Of a DNA stretch of 39,682 nucleotides, positions 32,601 through 39,682 are shown piece after piece. The stretch spans positions 1 through 39,682 of the forward strand of contig JAKFXQ010000002.1 of assembly GCA_021731295.1 (NCBI GenBank). The letters are read 5' to 3'. A model generated the notes under the pieces. It had not been told where the DNA came from. It saw nothing but the letters and a program-made list of their open reading frames with translations, and searched no databases. Positions within the stretch are counted from its first letter, which is position 1. Each line of letters begins with the position of its first letter. The position numbers and the translations under genes were made by a program. Source of the DNA: Patescibacteria group bacterium (lineage in GTDB: Bacteria; Patescibacteriota; Minisyncoccia; Phycocordibacterales; UBA2100).

Positions 32601-35600
32601 ATGTCGCGAGATTTCCTGCACCTGCACACCCATTCTCACTATTCCCTTCTCGAAGCCCTCCCCAAAATTGAAGAGCTCGTTGCTGCGGCGAAAGCCGACG
32701 GCCAAAGCGCGCTTGCTTTGACCGACAACGGCAACATGTATGGTGCTATAGAGTTTTACAAAGAATGCGTGAAGCAGGGCGTGAAGCCGATTATCGGCGT
32801 CGATTTTTTCGTCGCGCCACGAACGCGGCACGACAAGGAACATAAAACAGACGAGAACCCCACGCGCCTCGTCCTCCTCGCGCGTGATGACGCTGGGTAT
32901 CACAACTTGATACAACTCGTGACCGCGTCTCACCTCGAAGGTTTCCACATAGACAGACCGCGCATAGACCGTGCGCTCATGCAAAAGCATTCAGAAGGTC
33001 TCGTCGCTCTCGTTCCTGCGCGCGACAGTGAATACATGCGCGCGCTGGAATCTGGTTCGCCCGATCGTGCCGAAGAATCTCTCCGTGCGCTGAAGGCAAT
33101 CTACGGAGAACATTGCTTCATTGAGCATTGCGTGCACCCAGAAATTGAAGGATTCGCGACGCGAATGAAATCTGCACTCGCACTGGCGGCACAGCTGAAG
33201 CTTGCGCCCGCCGCGAGCCAAGACGTCTCATATCTAGCGCCGGATGATGCAACTGCGCGCGAACTGGTCGACCATATTCGCACTGGTCGCACATTGAATC
33301 GCGACGTAGAAACCGCGCTCCCAGATTTGTCGTTCATGACACGGGAGCGCGCCCAGAACGTATTTTCCGAGTATCCCGATTCCATCGAGACTGCCGCGCG
33401 CATCGCAGAGATGTGTTCCCTGTCGCTCACGCTCGGCAAAGCAATTTTCCCCGAGTTCCCAATCCCTGCAGGCTCATCTGCTGACGCGGAATTGCTGGCG
33501 AAGGCGGAGAAAGGCATCACGGAACGCGGTCTTGCCGACACGCCAGAATTGCGCGCACGCATCGACCACGAGCTGAAAATCATCGCGCAAAAAGGCTACG
33601 CCTCGTACTTCCTCATCGTTTCTGACCTCCTAACGCATGCACGTGAAGACGGCATCTACACCAACACACGCGGCTCTGCTGCCGGCTCTATGGTGTCCTA
33701 CCTCTGCGGCATTACGACCGTGGACCCAATGGCGTTCCAAATGCCGTTCGAGCGGTTCCTCAATCCGGAACGTCCTTCGGCGCCGGATATTGATATGGAC
33801 ATCGCCGATAACCGTCGCGACGACCTTATCGAGTATGCGCGCCGTACCTATGGAGCAGACCATGTCGCGCAAATCGGTACGTTCGGAACCATGCTTGCGC
33901 GGGCGGCAGTACGCGACGTCTCACGTGCCTTGGGCTACTCCTACGGCCTCGGCGACAAAATCGCGAAAATGATTCCGTTCGGCAAACAGGGATTTCCCGT
34001 AACGATTGATAGCTCGCTCGACGAAGTTCCTGAACTCAAAGATGCATACAAGAAAGACCCCGAGGCGCGGGAAATTCTGGACCTCGCGCGGCGCGTCGAA
34101 GGCAATGCGCGACACGTAGGGGTGCACGCGGCAGGCGTCGTCATCGCACCGAAACCGGTGATTGACTACATCCCTATCCAGCTCGATCCGAAGGGCGGAA
34201 AGACGATTACGCAGTACGACATGTATTCCATCGCCGATGAGTACGGCGGCATCGGCCTTCTCAAGTTCGACTTCCTCGGTCTCACCAACCTTACCGTGCT
34301 CGCAGATTCCGTCGCGCGCGTAAAGCAACGCGTGGGCGCCGACGTTGATTTGGAGCGTATTTCTCAAGAAGACACAAAGGTCTACGAGATGCTCACGCGC
34401 GGCGAGACACTGGGTGTGTTCCAGATGGCGAGTAGCGGCATGACTGCGTATCTTAAAGAGCTACAGCCGACCGTCATTCATGATTTGAACGCCATGGTCG
34501 CACTGTATCGCCCCGGCCCAATGGCGTTTATTCCCGAATACATCGAACGAAAAAAGAATCCTGCTCGCGTCCGTTACCTAGACCCGCGCATGGAAACAAT
34601 ATTGAAGCCAACCTACGGCATTCTCATCTACCAGGATGACGTGATGATGATTGCCGTCGAGCTCGCGGGCTATTCATGGGGCGAGGCAGACAAGCTGCGC
34701 AAAGCGATGGGCAAGAAAATCCCAGAAGAGATGCGTGCACAAAAGGACCGATTCATCAAAGGCGTCATAGACCGTGGCATGAATCCAGCGACGGCAGAGG
34801 AGCTCTGGCAACAAATCGAGACGTTCGCCGCGTATGGCTTCAACAAAGCGCACGCAGCAAGTTACGGCAACCTCGCGTACAAAACAGCCTACATGAAGGC
34901 GAACTTCCCTGTCGACTATATGGCCGCGCTCCTCACAGCGGATTCCGGCGATGTCGAAAAAGTAGCGGAAACAATAGCTGAGTGCGTGCGCATGAAGCTT
35001 GCGGTAAAAGAGCCACGCATCAACGAGAGTTTTGGCACGTTTACCGTCGAAGACAACACGACGATTCGCTTCGGTCTCTACTCAATAAAAAACTTCGGCA
35101 CAGGCATCGCGGATTCGATTATCGCCGAGCGAACAAAGAACGGCCGATTCACCTCTATTGGTGATTTCATTTCACGAGTCACGGATAAAAACTTGAACAA
35201 GAAATCGCTTGAGGCTCTTATCATGTCTGGCGCCCTTGATGAATTCGCGGAACGCGGTCGCCTTCTCTCTAATATCGAGAACCTTGTTTCCCACCATCGC
35301 GAGCACACAAAAGTCTCGGCCTCACAGGATTCACTGTTTGGCGCAGGCGTTACGTCAGACGCGACTATCGAGCTCTCCCCTGCGCCAGCGGCGACACAAG
35401 AACAGAAGCTCGCGTGGGAGAAGGAATTGTTGGGCTATTACATCTCCGGTCATCCGTTGGACAAGTTTAAGGAGGCGCTCGCGAAACAGAAGTTCGACAT
35501 CAAGACGGCGAAAGAGACTTTCCCGCGCAACATCGAGACAGTGATTGCTGGGTACCTCGAAAGCACGCGTGTCCTCCTCACCAAAAAGGGCGACAAGATG

Positions 35601-35777
35601 ATGTTCGGCAAAATATCTGACTTCTCCGGCGACATTGAAATCGTCGTCTTTCCAAAAGCGTACGAGGAATACTCGGCGCTCTTCGCGCCTGGTTCCTGCA
35701 TTATGCTCAAGGGGAAGTTCTCCGACCGGAACGGCCAAGCGAGCTTCATTGTGGACAGAGTGAAAGCGATGGCTTGA
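32601..35777 (+). CDS. dnaE: DNA polymerase III subunit alpha
   Basis: PHP start LHLHTHSHYSLLEA; catalytic PDIDMDIADNRRDDLIEYARRTYG; GTFGTMLARAAVRDVSRALG; ALYRPGPM; C-terminal OB-like domain. Confidence 0.96.
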   Translation: MSRDFLHLHTHSHYSLLEALPKIEELVAAAKADGQSALALTDNGNMYGAIEFYKECVKQGVKPIIGVDFFVAPRTRHDKEHKTDENPTRLVLLARDDAGYHNLIQLVTASHLEGFHIDRPRIDRALMQKHSEGLVALVPARDSEYMRALESGSPDRAEESLRALKAIYGEHCFIEHCVHPEIEGFATRMKSALALAAQLKLAPAASQDVSYLAPDDATARELVDHIRTGRTLNRDVETALPDLSFMTRERAQNVFSEYPDSIETAARIAEMCSLSLTLGKAIFPEFPIPAGSSADAELLAKAEKGITERGLADTPELRARIDHELKIIAQKGYASYFLIVSDLLTHAREDGIYTNTRGSAAGSMVSYLCGITTVDPMAFQMPFERFLNPERPSAPDIDMDIADNRRDDLIEYARRTYGADHVAQIGTFGTMLARAAVRDVSRALGYSYGLGDKIAKMIPFGKQGFPVTIDSSLDEVPELKDAYKKDPEAREILDLARRVEGNARHVGVHAAGVVIAPKPVIDYIPIQLDPKGGKTITQYDMYSIADEYGGIGLLKFDFLGLTNLTVLADSVARVKQRVGADVDLERISQEDTKVYEMLTRGETLGVFQMASSGMTAYLKELQPTVIHDLNAMVALYRPGPMAFIPEYIERKKNPARVRYLDPRMETILKPTYGILIYQDDVMMIAVELAGYSWGEADKLRKAMGKKIPEEMRAQKDRFIKGVIDRGMNPATAEELWQQIETFAAYGFNKAHAASYGNLAYKTAYMKANFPVDYMAALLTADSGDVEKVAETIAECVRMKLAVKEPRINESFGTFTVEDNTTIRFGLYSIKNFGTGIADSIIAERTKNGRFTSIGDFISRVTDKNLNKKSLEALIMSGALDEFAERGRLLSNIENLVSHHREHTKVSASQDSLFGAGVTSDATIELSPAPAATQEQKLAWEKELLGYYISGHPLDKFKEALAKQKFDIKTAKETFPRNIETVIAGYLESTRVLLTKKGDKMMFGKISDFSGDIEIVVFPKAYEEYSALFAPGSCIMLKGKFSDRNGQASFIVDRVKAMA

Positions 35778-35989
35778 CGCCGCACGCGTACGCCTCTACC
35801 ATTCCGGAATCAGAGATTGCGTCGGCTACCACCCGACGGCCCAGGCGCCGCAGAGGCCTAATCTGATGAACGAGAGCCCGCACTTGCGGGAAGCTAGGTG
35901 GAACCGCGGCTTGTCTGCCGAAAGGCAGATCCAAGATCGCCCTGGCATGTGTGCGAAGCAATTCGTACAGATGCCAGGGCGTTTTTATT
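35778..35989 (+). promoter_or_regulatory. T-box riboswitch leader of thrS
   Basis: T-box motif AGGTGGAACCGCGG (TGGAACCGCG at 35899-35908); antiterminator GCTAGG (35893-35898):CCTGGC (35941-35946) and GCG:CGC around the TGGAACC bulge; overlapping terminator; thrS downstream. Confidence 0.93.
35938..35989 (+). terminator. intrinsic terminator of the T-box leader
   Basis: CGCCCTGGCAT-g-TGTGCGAA-gcaa-TTCGTACA-g-ATGCCAGGGCG followed by TTTTTATTT. Confidence 0.93.
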
Positions 35990-36005
35990 TACCTAACTAA
36001 AGCAT

Positions 36006-37250
36006 ATGTCAGAACATGAGATGAACGAGAGGGACCATAAGAAGCTGGGGCGCGAGCTCGACCTCTTCACCTTTTCCGACGTGGTCGGCAAGGGGCTTCC
36101 GTTGTGGACTGCGAGAGGCGCGGCTATTCGTCGCGAAATCGAGCGCTTTATCCAAGATGAAGAAATAAAGCGTGGATACAGCCACGTGATGACACCGGAC
36201 ATTGCGAAACTGGGTCTGTATGAAAAGAGCGGCCACTATCCGCACTATAAGGACTCGATGTACCCGCCGTTGACCACAGAGGAGGGCGAAAGCTTCATGC
36301 TCCGCCCGATGACGTGCCCGCATCACTTCGAACTCTATCTTTCGAAACCACACAGTTACCGCGAATTTCCAATTCGCTACGCGGAACTCGCGAAGCTCTA
36401 CCGCTACGAGCAGTCAGGAGAACTCATGGGGCTCCAGCGTGTGCGCGGCTTCTGTCTCTCTGACGCACACATCATTTGCTCGTCGGAAGAACAGGCGGTC
36501 GAGGAAGTTCACAAGGCGCTCGATTTGATTGAGTATGCAAACGGTGTCCTTGGCCTTCAGATGGGCAAGGATTACACCTATCGCCTCTCGCAGGGCGACC
36601 GAGCGAACACCGAGAAATACTTCAAGGACGACGCGGGGTGGGAGAAAGCAGAATCGCTCTTGCGCGAAGCGATGCAAAAACGCGGCGTGCCGTTCGTGGA
36701 AGCGAAAGACGAGGCGGCGTTCTACGGACCGAAAATCGACATTCAAATGAAAAACGTGAACGGCAAAGAAGATACCGCCTTCACGGTTCAGTACGACCTC
36801 TCATCGCCAATCAAATTCGACCTTACGTTCACGGGCGACGACGGAAAGCAGCATCGCACGTACATCGTGCATCGTTCCTCCATCGGCTCCATAGAGCGCA
36901 CCATGGCGTTTCTCATCGAGAAGTACGCTGGCGCGTTCCCGTTGTGGCTATCGCCGGAACAGGTGCGCATTCTTCCCATTTCGGAGAAGCATGTCGAGTA
37001 TGCGAACGAGGTAAAGCGTGTACTCAATGAGGCTGGAATCCGCGTGGAGCTCGACGCATCCAATGAATCCCTCGGGAAGAAAGTACGCTCCGTAAAGACG
37101 GAGAAGGTTCCCTACTGGCTCGTCTTGGGTGATCAAGAAGTAAGTACGGAGACAGTTACCGTCGAGCATCGAGAGAAAGGAAAAGTTGGGTCCGCAACAC
37201 TGCAGGAATTTGCGGTATCGCTGAAAGAAGAAATACGTACACGCGCATAA
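36006..37250 (+). CDS. thrS: threonyl-tRNA synthetase lacking TGS and editing domains
   Basis: Class II core from DHKKLGRELDLFTFSDVVGKGLPLW; MLRPMTCPHHFELY; GLQRVRGFCLSDAHIIC; IVHRSSIGSIERTMAFLIE; C-terminal anticodon-binding domain; 414 aa. Confidence 0.95.
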   Translation: MSEHEMNERDHKKLGRELDLFTFSDVVGKGLPLWTARGAAIRREIERFIQDEEIKRGYSHVMTPDIAKLGLYEKSGHYPHYKDSMYPPLTTEEGESFMLRPMTCPHHFELYLSKPHSYREFPIRYAELAKLYRYEQSGELMGLQRVRGFCLSDAHIICSSEEQAVEEVHKALDLIEYANGVLGLQMGKDYTYRLSQGDRANTEKYFKDDAGWEKAESLLREAMQKRGVPFVEAKDEAAFYGPKIDIQMKNVNGKEDTAFTVQYDLSSPIKFDLTFTGDDGKQHRTYIVHRSSIGSIERTMAFLIEKYAGAFPLWLSPEQVRILPISEKHVEYANEVKRVLNEAGIRVELDASNESLGKKVRSVKTEKVPYWLVLGDQEVSTETVTVEHREKGKVGSATLQEFAVSLKEEIRTRA

Positions 37251-37257
37251 AATGGCA

Positions 37258-37280
37258 CAGGACGGAGATGCTCCGTCCTG
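37258..37280 (+). terminator. terminator downstream of thrS
   Basis: CAGGACGGAG-atg-CTCCGTCCTG followed by TTC. Confidence 0.65.
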
Positions 37281-37289
37281 TTCACCGAC

Positions 37290-37586
37290 TCACGAATCTA
37301 TTGCTGCCGACGCTGCCGCGAAGAAAAGTACGCATCCTGCGACGCCTCCCGTCCACCCTGCCCCCATGACGATATAGGCAGCGAGACGCGGTTCTGACAC
37401 CTCGTAGAGGTAGTGCCCGGTCAGCCCGACCCAGATTGAGCCGTAGATAAGGACGAGCGACGTCGCAATCATCACCTGCCTAAACGTCAGCTCGACCTTG
37501 CCGAGCCGAAATATAAGATAGATGCCGATGATGGGCACGGCCGAAGCCCCGCCCCACATCAGCCACTTCACGAATTGGATTAGCAT
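37290..37586 (-). CDS. small hypothetical membrane protein (98 aa)
   Basis: Three hydrophobic segments; clear SD GGAGG upstream of ATG. Confidence 0.65.
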   Translation of the reverse strand: MLIQFVKWLMWGGASAVPIIGIYLIFRLGKVELTFRQVMIATSLVLIYGSIWVGLTGHYLYEVSEPRLAAYIVMGAGWTGGVAGCVLFFAAASAAIDS

Positions 37587-37668
37587 GGTGCCTCCACCGT
37601 TTGCTGCAGTTGCGCTTCCGTTCTATCTAGTACATCAGAGCCGCAGGACGCGCAAGGACCAGCAAAGA

Positions 37669-37691
37669 AACGCCGCCCATAGGGCGGCGTT
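37669..37691 (-). terminator. terminator downstream of the surface-protein gene
   Basis: AACGCCGCCC-ata-GGGCGGCGTT. Confidence 0.65.
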
Positions 37692-37712
37692 CCTCGGACC
37701 TCGGACCTCGGA
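37692..37712. repeat. three tandem copies of CCTCGGA
   Basis: CCTCGGACCTCGGACCTCGGA. Confidence 0.85.
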
Positions 37713-37718
37713 TTGACA

Positions 37719-39682
37719 CTAGTCTTTGAGAACGCGTGTCGTCATCATCGGCGCGAGTGCTTCCTCTTCTTCCTCATCGTCACGCGGCGCAGGACCGGAG
37801 ATTGGCGCGAAGAGTGCGAATGCATCTGCAAACGCATTCCTGCGGCGCTGCGTAATCATATACGCGCCGAATCCTGCGATGGACATCACCGAGAACGAGA
37901 ACGCCATGCCTGCGGCATTGTCTCCGAGACCGGTATACGGAATCTGCGAGAGCGACACGAACGGGTTCGCAATATTCACGATTGGGGGTGGAATATACGG
38001 AGGCGGCAGGACAACAGGCGGTTGATACGGAGGTGGTGGCGGAGGCGGCAAGACATGCTGCGTCTCACACGTCGCCGAGCCGCCAGAGCCATACACGGTC
38101 ATCACGTATTGCGAGTACTGGTGCATGCTGACTTCGCGCGATCCGGAGACCGAGACACTGCCGATGCCGTTGTTTATCGACGCAGACGAGGCGTACTGCG
38201 AGCCCCACGTCAGTGTCGCCTTGTTGTGTCCGTACCAACTTCCACCGTAATTCGAGAGTGAAATCCAGCACGATGGTGTCGGATTGTGATGTGGAGGCGG
38301 CGGTAGATGCTGCGTAAAGACCGTTGTCGCACACTGCGATGACTGCCCGTTGTGTCCGTAGACTGTCAGCGTGTACGTCTGCGTGCCGTAGATGTTGTAC
38401 GCAGTGTAGTTACCGTTTGTGGAAACGGACCCGACGTTCGTGAGCGACGCCGAAGAAGCGTTCTGCGAATTCCACGTCAAGTTCGTCGAACCGCCGTACG
38501 ATACTTGAGACGGATTTGCCCAAATGGAACAGCTTGGAGTCTGATGCGTGTCTGCGACGGTAATCGTCGTATGGCACTGGTTCGAACCGCCCGGACCGTA
38601 GACCGTCATGGTGTACGTGCGAGTAGACGCGATGTCTGAGGCCGTGCGTGTGCCCGAAAGCTGAACGCTACCGATGTTGTTGTCTATCGTTGCGGACGTC
38701 GCGTTGCCGGTTACTGTCCATTGCAAGACCGATGAGCCATATCGTTGCACATGAGACGGATTTGCCCACAGTGCGCACGATGGACGGTCGTGACTTTCCT
38801 CAACCACGACAGTGGTCTGACATTGTGCGGTGCCGCCCGAGCCCCATACCGTAAGTACATACGTTACCGTATTCCACAATGCGCCCGTCGAGCGCGAGCC
38901 GTCAATATCAACATTTCCGAACTGAGAGAGTGATGCCGAAGATGCCCGCTCGGAATTCCAACGAAGTGTGGTGGATTCCCCATTCGAAAGCGATTGCCTG
39001 TCTGCGTGAATGTCACACACGGGCGGATCATAATCAGGAATGTCGGTGACGATTATCTGAACGGAGCACTGCACAGAGCCACCACCGCCCGTAAACGTCG
39101 CCGTATATGTTTTGTTACTGTGGATAGGGCCGACCTCACGATTACCCGTCACCGACACGTCACCGATTCCGTTATCAATGGATGCCGATGTCGCGCCCGT
39201 TGAATCCCAATAGATGCGCGTTTTGTCGCCCTTGAAAATGTACTGCGGATCCGCCCACATCGCGCAGACAGGATCCTCGTGGTAGTACCCCTGCGAGTAG
39301 TACGAGGCCTCGGCGTAGTAGCCACCCTGATGGTAGTAGTCACCCTGGGTGTAGTAGCTCGCTTCAGCGTAGTAATCACCCTGCGAGTAGTACGTCGCTT
39401 CCGCGTAGTAGTTGCCTTGGTTGTAATAGTCACCCTGAGAGTAGTAGGCCGCTTCAGCGTATCCGCCTCCATCACCTCCACCATCGCCACCCGAATCACC
39501 ACCGGAGTCGCCGCCACTGTCGCCGCCACTGTCTCCTCCCGAGTCACCACCGGAATCCCCCTGTCCGAAAGCAGTGTTCAGCTGAATCGAACCAGTATCT
39601 ACGTATGAAAATGGAAGAGACGACGCCAAGAGAAGCGTCGCTGAGAGAAGTATGATAGCCGCGCCGACTGCCGCGCAGACGT
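37719..39682 (-). CDS. secreted/cell-surface repeat protein, 5' end beyond the window edge
   Basis: Frame is open to the edge, encoding a signal-peptide-like VCAAVGAAIILLSATLLLASSLPFSYVDTG; DSGG repeats, Y/Q/G-rich repeats, five Ig-like Cys-pair repeats, Pro-rich linker, IPYTG + TM + RRR + acidic tail. Confidence 0.85.
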   Translation of the reverse strand, partial: VCAAVGAAIILLSATLLLASSLPFSYVDTGSIQLNTAFGQGDSGGDSGGDSGGDSGGDSGGDSGGDGGGDGGGYAEAAYYSQGDYYNQGNYYAEATYYSQGDYYAEASYYTQGDYYHQGGYYAEASYYSQGYYHEDPVCAMWADPQYIFKGDKTRIYWDSTGATSASIDNGIGDVSVTGNREVGPIHSNKTYTATFTGGGGSVQCSVQIIVTDIPDYDPPVCDIHADRQSLSNGESTTLRWNSERASSASLSQFGNVDIDGSRSTGALWNTVTYVLTVWGSGGTAQCQTTVVVEESHDRPSCALWANPSHVQRYGSSVLQWTVTGNATSATIDNNIGSVQLSGTRTASDIASTRTYTMTVYGPGGSNQCHTTITVADTHQTPSCSIWANPSQVSYGGSTNLTWNSQNASSASLTNVGSVSTNGNYTAYNIYGTQTYTLTVYGHNGQSSQCATTVFTQHLPPPPHHNPTPSCWISLSNYGGSWYGHNKATLTWGSQYASSASINNGIGSVSVSGSREVSMHQYSQYVMTVYGSGGSATCETQHVLPPPPPPPYQPPVVLPPPYIPPPIVNIANPFVSLSQIPYTGLGDNAAGMAFSFSVMSIAGFGAYMITQRRRNAFADAFALFAPISGPAPRDDEEEEEALAPMMTTRVLKD
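39280..39463 (-). repeat. Tyr-rich low-complexity repeat region (YAEAxYYxQGDYYxQG)
   Basis: YAEAAYYSQGDYYNQGNYYAEATYYSQGDYYAEASYYTQGDYYHQGGYYAEASYYSQGYY. Confidence 0.85.
39461..39560 (-). repeat. 12-bp coding repeat encoding (DSGG)6(DGGG)2
   Basis: GDSGGDSGGDSGGDSGGDSGGDSGGDGGGDGGG. Confidence 0.9.

Noticed and set aside
32526-32990. N-terminal extension of the RNase HII ORF
   Set aside because: Overlaps the dnaE 5' end on the opposite strand; RNase HII homology starts at VQWYIGVDEAGRG, so GTG 32525 is preferred.
39280-39560. CRISPR-like regularly spaced repeats
   Set aside because: The repeats are coding (DSGG and YYxQGDYY units) in an open frame, with no direct repeat/unique spacer architecture.

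Overview
The window is a gene-dense bacterial chromosome segment. It is most likely from a Patescibacteria/CPR (Parcubacteria-like) genome; this is inferred from gene content and protein architecture, with no search run. The informational core comprises rpoD, dnaG, rpoC, rpoB, trmD, a KH-domain gene, rpsP, smc, rnc, a nusB-Nudix fusion, rpmF, rnhB, dnaE and thrS. A SulP transporter, an AI-2E-type permease, small membrane proteins, a ~9 kb block of large unrecognised proteins (19986-29159) and an edge-truncated repeat-rich surface protein make up the rest. Main second-look items: (1) a T-box riboswitch between dnaE and thrS, with antiterminator and terminator both readable by eye; (2) an in-frame amber codon at codon 53 of an otherwise intact RNase III gene; (3) a 725-aa SMC with no recognisable hinge; (4) recurring -10-like hexamers 6-9 nt upstream of ATG, suggesting many leaderless mRNAs; (5) a NusB-Nudix fusion; (6) a ThrRS without TGS/editing domains; (7) a P-loop kinase-like protein with GxxxxGRT; (8) a primase-type winged-helix-like segment at the N-terminus of a 1100-residue membrane protein. 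No tRNA, rRNA, CRISPR array or transposon was recognised.
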